From assembly GCA_903632075.3 (NCBI GenBank), contig CAHIKZ030000024.1:2177501-2241500 (forward strand): DNA of 64,000 nucleotides, given 5' to 3'. This stretch comes from Acanthosepion pharaonis. Its lineage: Eukaryota > Mollusca > Cephalopoda > Sepiida > Sepiidae. How positions within the stretch are numbered: position 1 is the stretch's first letter; the number at the start of each line of letters is the position of its first letter. Below the pieces are notes generated by a model. It was not told the DNA's origin. It saw nothing but the letters and a program-made list of their open reading frames with translations, and did no database searches. The position numbers and the translations under genes are program-made. This document shows, piece by piece, positions 31,825 to 43,794 of this stretch.

Positions 31825-32045
31825 CATAGAACAGGCTGCTCTATGGGTCGTATCGCCCAACACCGCAAATTGCTACCAGAACTAAAATATTAACTTTAAA
31901 ATCTCAAGTAAATAGTTTTCATCAGTTGGAAATTTTCATATGGATGCCACCCATGGCGCCAAATCTTTAAGAATCTGTCGGCTGCTTACAACAATTTTCT
32001 CGGTTCGATAGTTTCGAGAGAGTGATTTAGTAGGTCTTAATGAAG
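31825..32045 (+). repeat. Dispersed repeat R2
   Basis: 'gtatcgcccaacaccgcaaa' recurs at 51625-51645 as 'gtatcgcccaacacagcaat', in each case followed by a similar AT-rich stretch with 'aaatattaac' or 'acattaacc'. Two diverged copies only. The class is not known. Confidence 0.45.
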
Positions 32046-32104
32046 ACTATCTTGCACACCTACAAATCTAACATTCATCCATCCATTGAATACTGTTGCT
32101 AAAT

Positions 32105-32480
32105 AAATCATACATTTTAGATGCATCAAGGGTATTCTTTAGTGATGCACTGTTCTCATCGACGATTTCGGGTCTCGCATCATATCGGCTCCAACAGCAA
32201 CCCCGACCTGATTCTAGACGAATCAGGCCGCCTCCTGCATTGCAAAAAAATAAAAAATTAAAAATAACAGTAACCATAAGAAACGAGCAAGGCCGGACAT
32301 CTTATTGACATATGTCAGTCAGCGCCAGCCAATGAAAAGAGGGATTTTAAAGCTCCTCTACTATATAGTGTTGTCTTTTTACTTCATCCGGTTTCGATTT
32401 ACTACTTCCGGAATCCATAACGAGGTTATCTGCTATCTTTATTGAAATGTTTAAGCCCATGTTTTACATATTAAATACTA
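32105..32480 (+). repeat. Dispersed repeat R1 with promoter-like words
   Basis: Shares 'acattttagatgcatcaagg', 'tagtgatgcactgttctcat', 'gcatcatatcggctcc', 'cagccaatgaaaag', and 'gtctttttacttcatccggt' with the copy at 34885-35260. CCAAT and a TATA-like 'actatatagtg' are spaced about 40 bases apart in both copies, as in an element promoter or 5' region. No coding sequence follows. Confidence 0.55.
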
Positions 32481-33385
32481 ATCCTATAGCTATACTAAAT
32501 CTTAAACTAAACCTACACTCGTACCCAACCCAAATCTATCCTATACTAGCAATTTCTAAAAAGAAATTCGCTATTCTATCTATCAGGTCAATCTGTAATG
32601 TTTACCTTATCCTTTTAATCAAACAAAATAACACACACATAAAAGAAATCCCCTGAATATACGTTCCTGCATCCACACATAAATGTAACTACGGACACAC
32701 ACATGTATTGACACACGTACATAACATCTATCCCCCATTTACTTAAATTCATGAAACCATTCGCTACAAATTAAGTCATACTAATTTATCTTCATTGTCA
32801 TTTACCGACTAAAATAATTCGTTGGCCTAATAACAATAAATAAATAAAGTATGCTCAATTAAGTAACCTATACACATATTTAAAATCTGATACATATTTC
32901 TCAAAATAAATCTACCCAATTAGTACAAGCATCAACTCCCTAAATTTCCAGATTATTATTACTACGAAACTATATCTTTCTCCTCCCCCACATCATTCAT
33001 AATAAATATACAATTAGGCTTTAATATCGAAATAAATCGCGAGTAAGCGCTAACAAAAAAATAATAAAATAATAGCAATCAGTAACGGAAAGGCAAAGAA
33101 AAAAAAACTCTTATCCATGCCCTGCCACATGCGCCAATGATTCTCAACCTTTGTCCATTTCAGATCGACTATCCTAACTTAATATATTGTCTCAATATTC
33201 CCTTATAACGTGTAACACGTCTCCTAATTATCATTCTGAGAATTTCCTTATCGTCCTCATTATTTCTTCCATAGCTCTGATCTCTTAAGCCAAATCCATT
33301 TTGACGCAGTTAGAACTGCGTTGGTAATATCCTTCAGCCCTCTCGCCCTAACTGCCCCCACTATGCCTATTTTTGCTAGGGCTCT
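32481..33385. other. No recognised feature
   Basis: AT-rich with many short A-runs and some ACACAC. No domain or shared repeat noticed. Confidence 0.4.
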
Positions 33386-33387
33386 GC

Positions 33388-33530
33388 ACAATATCTAGTC
33401 TGGTGCTGCTGCTATTCATCTCGAGGTTCTTGACAAAATCCAAAGAAGGATCTGTAATATAATCGATCCTGACTTTGCATCTCAACTTTCTCACCGATGT
33501 GACGTGGCTCCTCTTTTTCTTTTCTACATG
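33388..33530 (+). pseudogene. LINE-C relic, short
   Basis: Plus translation across frames gives EVLDKIQRRICN, then DPDFASQLSHRCDVAPLFLF, parallel to EVVDKIQRWICYVIGPDLSS and LSYRRDAASFCLF at 58385-58657. It ends where the 128-bp PLE array starts. Confidence 0.6.
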
Positions 33531-34395
33531 GCGACTGCCATATTCACTATGTTTAGACCGTTGTACGTTCAGGCCTTCTTCTATATCTCTCTATTCTTTT
33601 GAGATGAGGTATTGTAATTATTTACACTATTTAAATTGTTCAGACTGTTGTCCTCATCTTCGTTGCCATATTCACGACGTTTAGACCGTTGTAAGCTCCG
33701 GCCTTCTTCTATATCTGTCTCTATTTCTGAGATGAGGTATTGTAATTATTTACACTATTTAAATTGTTCAGACTGTTGTCCTCATCTTCGTTGCCATATT
33801 CACGACGTTTAGACCGTTGTACGCTCCGGCCTTCTTCTATATCTGTCTATATTTCTAAGATGAGGTATTGTAATTATTTACACTATTTACATTGTTCGGA
33901 CTGTTGCCCTCATTTCCGTTGCCATATTCACGACGTTTAGACCGTTCTACGCTCCGGCCTTCTTCTATATCTGTCTATATTTCTGAGATGAAGTATTGTA
34001 ATTATTTACACTATTTACATTGTTCGAACTGTTGTCCTCATCTTCGTTGCCATATTCACGACGTTTAGACCGTTGTACGCTCAGGCCTTCTTCTATATCT
34101 GTCTATATTTCTGAGATGAAGTATTGTAATTATTTACACTATTTACATTGTTCGAACTGTTGTCCTCATCTTCGTTGCCATATTCACGACGTTTAGACCG
34201 TTGTACGCTCAGGCCTTCTTCTATATCTGTCTATATTTCTGAGATGAAGTATTGTAATTATTTACACTATTTACATTGTTCGAACTGTTGTCCTCATCTT
34301 CGTTGCCATATTCACGACGTTTAGACCGTTGTACGCTCAGGCCTTCTTCTATATCTGTCTATTCTTCTGAGATGAAGTATTGTAATTATTATGAG
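33531..34395 (-). repeat. 128-bp tandem array (family A2), seven units
   Basis: 'gttgtcctcatcttcgttgc' at about 33647, 33775, 33903, 34031, 34159 and 34287, plus one degraded unit at 33530. The spacing is 128 bp throughout. On minus, each unit includes GAAGGCC-loop-GGTCTAAACGTCG and GATGAGGACAACAGTCCGAA. The last three units are nearly identical, so the array has expanded recently at its right side. Confidence 0.9.
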
Positions 34396-34419
34396 CTTTT
34401 ATGAAGTATTTTAATTATT

Positions 34420-34875
34420 ATGAGCTTTTTTTTTTTATCCTGGTCTCCCGACTATATTAATTTAACATTGCTACTAAATTGGAATCGAGGCCCCACCCGT
34501 TTACTATTGAAATAGCTAAATGTAACAGTCAGATCTACTACAGCTGTTTCTTTTCAGGCACTTCCCGCCTGTGAAACTATTACGTTTGCTTGCTTCTCTG
34601 ATAACAAAAAGTTTCAAAAATTTACATGCAAAGTCAATCAAAAGTTCAGCTGTTGTTCTTTCCACAATACTCCACCTACTTACTCTTTTCTCTCGCTTTC
34701 ACTGCCTCTAACTCCTGTGTACTTGTGGCACTCCCGCCTTGCTTGGAGTGAAATGCTTAACAAAATGTTAATAGTCACTTCTCGCTTGTGGATCTACGAT
34801 ATTCAAAACATTAAATACAATGTCAATCGACATCTTCTGTCATGTCCTTCATTCTCAGTAACCCCTTCTGTCTCA
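34420..34875 (+). pseudogene. LINE-C C-terminal relic
   Basis: Near 34720-34850 plus translation yields LWHSRLA..., then SRLWIYDIQNIKYNVNRHLL, parallel to TSRLWNSLPFSC...FKCNVNRQL at 42311-42430. This is the conserved end of LINE-C. The earlier part is not readable. Confidence 0.5.
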
Positions 34876-34884
34876 GTGAATCAT

Positions 34885-35260
34885 AGTTGCATATTACATT
34901 TTAGATGTATGAAGGGCGGACTTCAGTGATGCACTGTCCTCATCACTGATTTCGGGTTTTGCATCATATCGGCTCAAGTTGCAAGCCCGATTTCCCTCCG
35001 GAGGAATCAGGCCGGCTGCTTGAAAGCGTCTTTCTACACACCTTGTTATTTAAAAAAAAAAAAAACATATCGACATAGTCAGACCGTTCTTATCGAAATA
35101 CGTCCGTCAGCCAATGAAAAAACACCTTCCACGCTTCCCTCCTATATACTGGTGTCTTTTTACTTCTTTCGGTTTGATTCGAGTTACTTTCCCCGGATTC
35201 CTAACTCGGTAAGCTGGACTCTTTCTTGCAGGTTTAATCCAAATGTTTCATAAGTTTTAA
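34885..35260 (+). repeat. Dispersed repeat R1, second copy
   Basis: See 32105-32480. This copy begins 'acattttagatgtatgaagg' and includes 'cagccaatgaaaaaac', 'ctatatactggtgtcttttt' and 'ggattcctaactcgg'. It follows a LINE-C end directly. Confidence 0.55.
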
Positions 35261-35922
35261 ATTGCTAATCACATAAAATTACTAACTATTTAGTCTAACC
35301 TACACACGCACCCAAGCCAAATATTGCTTCACTTGACGTGAAATGATTAAAAATATATCGTTTAAACTAGTGCCGTGAAAAAAACCATTGGATGACTCGA
35401 TGTTTTAGAAGCTGGTTTGGTTGCAAGGTTAGTTTACATGATTTCATATGCATGATGAGACAACTCTCCAAATCAAATATTATACACCAATCCTTGCGAA
35501 CAAATAAAAGTGATTGGTATCAATCAAATATCGAACAATGTTTGCAGATATTTAAGTAGAATCTAATGAAAATCCTGTTTTTTGGGGTTTTTTTAATAAC
35601 TTCGGCAAAGAGCACCAACATTTCTTTTGGTCATCACTTGTAGCTCACAGAAAGAGATTGTGTTTCAGGCTATGGAGGATTACACGCGGTTTAATTTGGC
35701 TAGGTTCTTAACGACTTCCGTAATTTGATGTGGACTGGCGTGGATTGGATGTCGTACTCTGCCTTTATTATGGATCATATTCTCTTTTGGATCATCCATT
35801 TGATGCCGTATTATTTAAATTGTCTACCTTTGATGTTTCAATACTTGTTCCGAGTGTCGTTTCGAATATACAATAGCTGTCCTAAAACGTTTTAATTTCC
35901 ATCAAAGCGAATACACACTGTC

Positions 35923-35924
<2 letters not shown>
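35261..35924. other. No recognised feature
   Basis: Unique-looking sequence, no coding signal. Confidence 0.4.
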
Positions 35925-35925
<1 letters not shown>

Positions 35926-36006
<81 letters not shown>

Positions 36007-36394
36007 TCTTTATCTATCTATCCATCTCTCTATCAATGTATCTATTTATCTTTGCTTATTCATTATCTCTCTATTTCTTCCTTATCTATGTTTTTTTCCT
36101 CATCTATTTATCTCCCTAAGTTTCTTCTTTACCTATCTATCTATTTATGCTTTTGTTGTGCCATAGTACCTATTCTATTGTAATGGACTCTCCCATAGAT
36201 AATAAGTAGGAGTAGCAGTGGCAAGTCTGGCAGAGTGGGGTTGAGCGCGTCAGTCGAGATTCGGACATTTGAAGTACCAACCATCACAACTAGATTTGCT
36301 GAGTCATTGACTATTATTTTCCAAGTTCCTAACGTTTTGTACGACTTATTAGAAATACAAGCCTCCACTGTGAAAATACTCCACAACAGTTTTT

Positions 36395-36440
<46 letters not shown>

Positions 36441-36514
36441 GTCTATCCATCTTCATTATCCATGTATCTATGTTTCTTCGATATCTATCTATATATATAT
36501 ATACACACACACAC

Positions 36515-36552
<38 letters not shown>
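35926..36552. repeat. Microsatellite cluster (CT, TA, CTAT)
   Basis: CT run 35926-35966, TA run 35967-36004, imperfect TCTA/CTAT to 36140, CTAT run 36396-36442, TA/CA run 36490-36553. Between 36170 and 36390 is a non-repeat segment with 'tggcagagtggggttgagcg', which resembles a tRNA A box but has no convincing B box. Confidence 0.85.
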
Positions 36553-36553
<1 letters not shown>

Positions 36554-36558
<5 letters not shown>

Positions 36559-37470
36559 CGTAATATGATTTATATATTAATTTTATTAAAGCTTCATTCG
36601 AGAATGAGATATGCAGAAAAAGAAGAAAGAAATTATTATGTTTTTACTTGTGTTGTTTGATTTTCATTGGTCAGTCATGTTTCATGTTGATTGCATTTGT
36701 TAAAGTTATCATAATTTATAGCATTCCGAATTCAAAGAGAGGCAACGCGTCCTTTCGAAGTTTCATATTTTTCTCTGTGTTTTGCTAGACTTCGTTGGGA
36801 TTCAAATTAGTTAAGAATATTTTCTGGATATTGACCGGAATACATAACTTTGGAATCGTTTAGCGCTAAGCAGACAAAGATTTGGAAAATAGTCCGTGTG
36901 TAAATGATATAATTTCAGAGAGAAGTTTGAGGGTTTGTTTTTGTTTTGTTTTCATATTCAATATTCAGGCTTATCATGCATTAAGGTAACCAATGATTTA
37001 ATATTATTGAATAATGTTTCAAGTATTTAAAAAATCAAATCATTGAAATTTTATCTTTTTCTGGTTTTTAATCTCTTTTTAAAGGCTTTTTCCATTTTTA
37101 GGCTTTTGGCTTGTTTCTGTTTAGTTTAAATATAAACCCCTAAAAATATAATTCAGCAAGTAGGAATGAAATTTACGAAGGTTTACGAACATTTTTTTTT
37201 CTTCTTTTATATGTAGTCAGTTAAGCGACAGGTCGGCCAATGCAAATTTATTCTTTAAGCGTCGAGGAGTATTAAATTCTTCCAGTATTTCAAATTGATT
37301 TATAATATATTTTTCTATTAGATTAAGTGCCGTGTAGAAATACGACCGACCTTCGCTACACTAATGTATGAGTTTTATTATTGTTAGAATCATTTTGTTT
37401 TAATTAAATATGACCCCATAGGCTTATATGAAGCGTGACACGCAGTTTTATTAGTTGTTTACTTTATTTA
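36554..37470. other. No recognised feature
   Basis: AT-rich, with nothing shared elsewhere that I noticed. Confidence 0.4.
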
Positions 37471-37471
37471 G

Positions 37472-37822
37472 ATTGTTAGGACTATTGTCCTCATCTTTAT
37501 TGCAATATTCACAGCGTTTCCGCCTTCTTCAGATGATTGAAATATGAATATGGCAATAAAGATGAGGACAACAGTGTAAATAGTTACAATACCTTATCTC
37601 AAAAATATAGACAAATATAGAAGAAGGCAGAAGCGTACAACGGTCAAAATGTCGTGAATATGGCAACGAAGATGAGGACAACAGTCCGAACAATGTAAAT
37701 AGTGTAAATACTTACAATACCTCATCTCAGAAATATAGACAGATATAGAAGAAGGCCGGAGCGTACAGCGGTCGAAATGTCAGGAATGATGAGGACAACA
37801 TTCTGAACAATGTAAAGTAACA
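37472..37822. mobile_element. PLE family A2 palindrome, short
   Basis: A minus arm (37472-37545, 'tattgtcctcatctttattg', 'ccgccttcttcagatgattg') faces a plus arm with three degraded units (37546-37822, 'gatgaggacaacagtccgaa', 'agaaggccggagcgtacagc'). The tRNA-like centre is absent, as at 10160-10378. Confidence 0.7.
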
Positions 37823-38189
37823 TAGGAAAGTTATCTAGAACTTGTTTCGTCTGATCTACGCAATCCGCCATTTATATCTGACGTTGAAGTGAATGATCAT
37901 TACCATTTTCGATCGCTAGAAAACGCTTTGATATAGAAAACTTTCTTACATAAAAAAAAAACAGATTCAGCATTTTATCGAAAACGTATTCCGCATCAAA
38001 CCTGCGAAATTTTACGCCCAAACTATCGAATAGCAGCTTAATAAATGGCCACAGCTCATTGCAAACGAACTGGTCCTTAACCATATGCCGACATGCGATG
38101 ACAAATGGGACGCATTGACTATAACATGGTGTGTCAAATATTTACTGGAGCGGTAGAATGAACCGTTTCATTTTTCTAAGTATTTTTAT
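37823..38189. other. No recognised feature; one unplaced frame
   Basis: A 70-codon minus frame (37872-38084; ELWPFIKLLFDSLGVKFRRF) looks less repetitive than its neighbours but matches no family I know. It may be a transposase or host pseudogene fragment. Confidence 0.25.
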
Positions 38190-38470
38190 CAATATATCCT
38201 ATATATGATTCCACTTGAGGTCTGGGTTGAGTCGCAATATACGTTCAAGGCAAGGAGTCTGTTTGATAGTCCGCCCATTCATCATGATAAGGAAAAGTTC
38301 GGGGTCTGCTCGTTGGTGCAGGCACGTTAATAGTTTGATTTTGGCAGTATTAAATTTTAGATACCAGTCCTTCTTCCACTGAGCCACCTTGGTTTCGGTC
38401 ATCCAGATGTTGGGAGGGCCACCTTTGAAATGTTGTGTCATCCACATAGAAAATAATTAAGTAACGGAGT
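38190..38470 (-). pseudogene. LINE reverse transcriptase relic (Jockey/CR1-like)
   Basis: The minus frame 38199-38447 has VAQWKKDWYLKFNTAKIKLL, then HQRADPELFLIMMNGRTIKQ and TPCLERILRLNPDLKWNHI. In non-LTR reverse transcriptases this segment (W-x-LxFNxxKxKxL followed by a small beta hairpin and LG-type motif) comes just after the YADD box. Only this piece remains. Confidence 0.7.
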
Positions 38471-38814
38471 TTGTTCTTGGGCAGATAATTGGATATAGTT
38501 CATACGAACATAGAAGATAGGAACTCTTTTCCATTTCAGTTGAATCTAAGAGTTTCCAGGTCTTCTAATCGATTTAAAAATGAACGTCTTTACTTTATGA
38601 GCCAATGCCGTTACTCTAGTCGCTATTAGACTGTTTGAATGTCCATGTGTTTATTTTTATGCATTAATCTATTTGTTTAGTTATTCAACATTGGCAAGTG
38701 AAAGTATTCTCTAAACGCAAAAGAAAAACATTTCGGCATAGATTTAGCAAGGAATAAATAAATTCTTTATTGGTAGAACGGTATTTGCGAGACAATATGT
38801 ATCGAAAAAACATT
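38471..38814. other. No recognised feature
   Basis: Unique-looking sequence. Confidence 0.4.
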
Positions 38815-38818
38815 TGTA

Positions 38819-38875
<57 letters not shown>

Positions 38876-38964
38876 TAGTCTACAGAAGAAAGAAAAAAGG
38901 TGTGATAAGAAAGAAGGGGGATAAATTGAAATAAGAAAAGAATAAAGAGAAAATATATTGCGTA

Positions 38965-39020
<56 letters not shown>

Positions 39021-39549
39021 AAAAAATGGTGGAAGTAAAAAGAAAGAAAAAATAAAATCGAACCTCCGAACGATTTTGTTTTTCTTTCTTTCTTTCTTGT
39101 TTTTTCCTTAAGAACGCAAGAAAGAACAAGTAAGAAAGAAAGAACAAGAAAAAAGTAATATGAAGAAAGAAAGAAAAAATGAAAAGAAAGAGAGAAAGCA
39201 TGAAGATATAGAAGATGAACAATAAGGACGAGGAAAAAATATGGATGAAAAGGAAAATGATTAATTATTGCAAAAGAAAGAAAGAAAGAAACAAACAAAC
39301 AAACAAACAAACAAACAAAAAGAAATAAGTGTTTGGAAATAGAAAGAAAGAAAATATAAAAAATAAATAAATATTACGTATGAAAACAAAAAGTAACAAA
39401 ATATCACAAAAGAAAGAAAGAAAGAAAGACAAGAAAATAAAGATGAAAGTATATATGTTTGGAAATAGAAAGAACGAAAGAATTATTCTTTAATAATGAT
39501 GATAATGAAAGAAAACTTATGAAAAGAAAAATTAAGACGATATTGCAAC

Positions 39550-39603
<54 letters not shown>

Positions 39604-39790
39604 TAGGAAATCGAAAATAACAAAGAAAATGAAAATATGAAAAGATTAATAAGAAAGAAACATTTGAAAAAGAAGATACTATTAACAAAGATAGCAAAAA
39701 AAAAGAAAGAGAATACTGATGAAAAAAGGGAAAAGGAAGAAATGACAAGAAACTTAAGACAATGCTGGTGATAAGAGTCATAAAAGGAAG
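38815..39790 (-). repeat. GAAA tract, interrupted
   Basis: A purine-rich plus strand with pure GAAA runs at 38818-38873, 38966-39020, 39410-39430 and 39550-39602, and a CAAA run at 39290-39318. Spacers such as 'aatatcacaaaagaaagaaa' resemble the complement of the spacers in the CTTT tract at 4965-6090, suggesting one satellite family in opposite orientation. Open frames (up to 188 codons on minus) are artefacts. Confidence 0.88.
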
Positions 39791-40141
39791 GAAGGGAGAA
39801 AGGATGGAAGAAAGAAATGAATGAAGGAAGGACCGAACGAATGAACGGGTGTTAAATTAAAACGATGTGAGGAAAAATAGAAAGAAAAGCGCGTAGGAAG
39901 AAAACGGACTCCTCGTCTAATTTATGCAAATATTCTCGACGCCATTAACGCTTGTGAATACATGAATGTAAAACAAGCCATAAAATGGTTTTCAACTCCG
40001 CCGCCAGGAGGCGCCGGTGTAGATTCCTCCAGTGGTTGGTTACGAGAACAAAAACAAACAAAAGCAAAACGCCTTCAACAAAAACACAATTTTCCATTTG
40101 TACACCCATATTCTGGCTCGCTACCTGTTCGAACACATACG

Positions 40142-40142
<1 letters not shown>
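39791..40142. other. No recognised feature
   Basis: Purine-rich edge of the GAAA tract, then a unique segment with 'ccgccgccaggaggcgccgg' at 40000-40019. No gene. Confidence 0.4.

Positions 40143-40223
<81 letters not shown>
40143..40223. repeat. TA microsatellite
   Basis: About 40 TA units. Three frames read YIYI across it and have no meaning. Confidence 0.95.
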
Positions 40224-40225
<2 letters not shown>

Positions 40226-40945
40226 TTGAAGACATATGCATGTATATATAATGATTACGCATATAGACACGCAAAGAGACACAGATGTATATGTATTACA
40301 ACAGCAAAATCTTTGAAAGAATTAAAGAATTATTTTTATTTAAATATTCAATTTTTTTTTAGAATTAGTCATAATCTTGTTTTTGTTTTAGAAAAATCAC
40401 TTGTGGCGCTGTGTCTAGAAACTCAATGTTATTAATGAAGTCGCTCAGTTACACTTTAAAATATTCTGCAGAGGCAGGTCTGATCGAAGTCTTTAAGTAA
40501 GCAAAAGTTAGTGTGGTTGATGACCCAGGAATCGGTACCAAATTGACGCGCGGTCGGCACGATGTCTTTCTAGAATATGATCTTCATGTTCTTTGTGAGG
40601 TTTCTATTTTACAAGACAGATTTTCTGTAGTCTATCAAAATCTTGATCAGTTTTGAGATATTAAATATCAGTAAGGACCAATGGCGCTGTAATTTTTTTT
40701 TTTTTATAGGGGATATATTTTAATAAGAACTTCAGGATGTTCTGAATATCCCAAGACAATAATTTACACACGCGCATACACACACACGCGCTCGCACACA
40801 CACACATACACACACACACAAACAGACACATAGCAAACTAGTTACATTTCACTATTGTCGATCATGAACTACCGACAGTCACGATAAACGGATGACCCCT
40901 CGGAGAGGCACCGTGACTTGACAGACTGTTGGACCTTCAAATCAC
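40224..40945. other. No recognised feature
   Basis: Includes a CA-rich stretch at 40765-40825. No coding signal. Confidence 0.4.
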
Positions 40946-40949
40946 ACCT

Positions 40950-41398
40950 TCATGTCAACATTACTAGCAAAAATGGCGTTGATGAGATTTGCCTTGGTGC
41001 TCATGGAAATGCTAGGATGTTTTAGAAGAGGAGCAAGTTGGTACCTGACTGCGTTGGCTTTCTGACATCTGGTCTCCATCTCTCTGTCTAGCTTGCCGTT
41101 TTCAGTAAATATGCTGCCCAGATATTTGAATTCACTGGTTAACTTTAGCTGGGTCCCATTAATGTTAACGTCCAGTTTTCTGGTGTCTGGATGACGGTCA
41201 TGACCTCGGTCTTAGGGACACCGACACTGTTCTTCATGTCGTATTTCTCGCAGCTTGAGATGAGTTGGTCAGCGTGTCCCTGCAGCTGGACCCTGCCGTT
41301 TTCCATCGCCGTCTGGTCGTCGGCGGACATGAGTTCGTTGAGTGCTTCAGGATTTCGATTGACCTCCTTTGTAAAATATTGCCAGCGATACCTGACCT
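40950..41398 (-). pseudogene. LINE-B reverse transcriptase relic, copy 1
   Basis: Minus translation gives ALNELMSADDQTAMENGRVQ, LQGHADQLISSCEKYDMKNS and KTEVMTVIQTPENWTLTLMG. SADDQ here stands for the FADD/YADD catalytic box (F/Y lost). The KxxVM(T)V segment is typical of the next motif. The lower part, 40950-41140, continues to the linker. The copy at 45775-46615 is the same family and extends further. Confidence 0.75.
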
Positions 41399-41762
41399 CA
41401 GACGAGCCATTGCTAAACATGCAGACAAAATGTTGGGCCTCCTGTACCGCTCCAGTAAGTATCTGACTCCACGTGTCATACTCTACCTTTTCCAGATGAG
41501 GCAACGAATGGAGTATTGTTGTCATTTGGGCTAGAGCTTCCCAGACCGCACATCTCAGTCTTGATAGAGTCCGAAAGCGTCTCCGTGTCCTTGTGGTTGA
41601 AGAATTATTTTCCACCCTCCAACAACACTTTCAATGGCAGGATATGGCAAGCTTCTAGCTGCTCTATCGCCACATTCACGGAAAGTGCTCGGATGAACTA
41701 TATTTCATGCTCGTCAACTCAAACCTTCACGGCATGGACACACTATGTCATTACGTAGCAGC
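41399..41762 (+). pseudogene. LINE-D reverse transcriptase C-terminal relic
   Basis: Plus translation with frame changes gives AKHADKMLGLLYRSSKYLTP, then RVILYLFQMRQRMEYCCHLG, with later RNYISCSSTQTFTAWTHYVIT-like sequence. It is the part after the YADD box in a CR1/Jockey-type LINE. It is joined head-on to the LINE-B relic without an obvious spacer. Confidence 0.65.
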
Positions 41763-42190
41763 AAACCACCCACCTTCCCTCCGTATTCCATACTTCCCTG
41801 CCCTAGGGCTCCGTCCCTGTGCTGGTGGTATCACGGCTACGACCAGCTTGGACAAGCTATGACCAGCTAAGACCAGCTTAGACCAGCGGTCCGAGTGAAA
41901 ACACTCGGGTCCCCACGTTAAAAACTGGCCTTGTGCCAAAACCTGACTCAGTCGGGGGTCAAGTAAATATCCATTCCCTCCGTACTACATCGGGGAGAAT
42001 TAAGTTTCACTCGGAGCGCTTCTTCGCGCGAACCGCTGCTCTGTGAAACCGTCTCACAAACCTTAACCTGTTCAAGTGTGCGATTAACCGTTATTTTCCT
42101 CTCCTATCCGTATAAACTGCCTCCTAACATAACCCTCTACCTTGCACAAGGTGAACCCCATTTTGAATATATATATATATATTTGATTTT
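41763..42190. repeat. Short GACCAGCT repeats and an LTR-like remnant
   Basis: 'gaccagct' recurs five times between 41841 and 41885. After it, 'cccacgttaaaaactggcct' with 'tgtgccaaaacc' (41913-41944) is the complement of the start of the 270-bp duplication at 19738. A small TA run is at 42168-42182. Confidence 0.5.
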
Positions 42191-42191
42191 A

Positions 42192-42800
42192 TTATTTTTT
42201 TTAAGCGTTTCACCCCAAGCAAGGCAGGAAGCCACTAGGATGCAAGGGGTTACAGGAAATAGCAAGATCAGATAGGAGTGATAGAAGAAAGGATGAGGGT
42301 AGTGGATAGATCAAGGCAACTGGAGTTGTCGATTGACATTACACTTGAATAGCTGGAGATTATAGCTCGCAGGGAAACAGGAGAAGGGAAGGGAGTTCCA
42401 CAGACGAGAGGTGCGAGACATGAAGCTATTAGAGTAGAAGAGACGGCTACATTTAGGAGTTTCGACAGTGAGGGGGTGAGAGCGGGATACCAGCCTCGTA
42501 AGGCGCTGGAACTCATGACGTCTGGGAACCAGCGAATGCAGCTCCTCGGAGCAATTTCCATGAAAGTATTTGTAGAACAGACAGAGGGAGGCGACGGCGC
42601 GTCTGTGAGAAAGTGACTGTAGACGAGACGCCAGGGCAGGGCCAACCATATTGCATATCCGCTTCTGGATCCCAAGAACCCCAAGGCAAACAGAAGGGGT
42701 GCCAGACCATATATGGCAGCAAAACTCCATGCAAGGGCGAATTGTGGATTTGTATATCTGGAGGATCGACTCAGGGGAGAAAAACTTCCTAGCGCGCCTC

Positions 42801-42803
<3 letters not shown>
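42192..42803 (-). pseudogene. LINE-C C-terminus and 3' end, best copy
   Basis: A 139-codon minus frame (42311-42730) reads EFCCHIWSGTPSVCLGVLGI, RLQSLSHRRAVASLCLFYKY, FHGNCSEELHSLVPRRHEFQ, TSRLWNSLPFSCFPASYNLQ and FKCNVNRQL. This is the conserved C-terminus of a Jockey/CR1-like LINE. The 3' tail (42192-42260) has 'tttcaccccaagcaaggcag' and 'gcaaggggtt', and the copy at 58008-58060 shares it. The upstream side is cut by a TA tract at 42806, so the catalytic domain is gone. The frame itself is nearly intact, so this copy is younger than the others. Confidence 0.8.

Positions 42804-42805
<2 letters not shown>

Positions 42806-42867
<62 letters not shown>
42806..42867. repeat. TA microsatellite
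   Basis: About 30 TA units truncating the LINE-C relic. Confidence 0.95.
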
Positions 42868-42874
<7 letters not shown>

Positions 42875-43794
42875 GGCTCAAATACTAATATTCCGTGGTT
42901 ATAATTTATTACATTGGATTCATAATTACGATCCAATTCATCAGAGCAACAAATTCAAAAAGAAATCAGAAAAAATAACTCCGGGAATAAAAAATAAAAT
43001 TTAGTGAGAGAGTTGTATGATTGTGGGGGACGGTTGCGAGAAGTAAATGAAAGCTCTAGAGAGGGGTAATAGACGAGAGAAGAAAAGGAAGGCCTAAAAG
43101 TGAAGGTGTGGATTAAAATTTAACAGAGTGAAGTTTTAAAGAGAAGACTTAAATGACAGTTTAAATGAGTGAGATACAGATAAATATGAATTATTTTCCG
43201 ATGCATAATTCATTACTGAATCACTGACCTAAATTAAATTAAAAACCGACACCGGAAATGGTTGTATACATTTGTGATGACACTACGCACAATAAAAGAC
43301 GATATTTTTCCTCTTTACTCTTCCCTCTTTTTTAAGCTTATTCACCGTTCTCTTCATGTTTCTTTAATGAACTTTGAAGTTGGAAACCAAAATATTAATG
43401 GTGATACTATTACTCTAGGCCTGAATGATCATTTTCCCCACACCATTGTTTAGATGGGAAGACATAGTGGGGCTGATACAAAAATATTTTAACCTATTCT
43501 CTTTCTAGCTGAATAACTCAAAGAGTTTGTCAATGATTCTTACAATAAATAGTGTGAAGATGGCTAGACGTCTCTTCTGATGACCTGGAAAAAAGAAATG
43601 GTTGTCAGCAAAAAGAGTATAATATTAGAATTACATAGTGGGGATGACAAAACAAGCAAATGACAAAATATAAATATGTAGTGTTTTAATGGATTCAGGA
43701 AAATGGGGCACCGAAATCCGAAGGTGAATTGGAAAAGATGCTTTCCAGAAGCTAAGAAACAGATAAATCTAGTTAGGATCAAAGAAAATCGTAC
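42868..43794. other. No recognised feature
   Basis: AT-rich. Short open frames (63 and 72 codons) show no domain. Confidence 0.4.

Noticed and set aside
36170..36390. tRNA-derived SINE from 'tggcagagtggggttgagcg'
   Set aside because: There is an A-box-like start, but no acceptable B box and no second copy in the window.
37872..38084. 70-codon minus frame as a transposase domain
   Set aside because: Composition looks ordinary, but no motif can be named, so a function would be invented.
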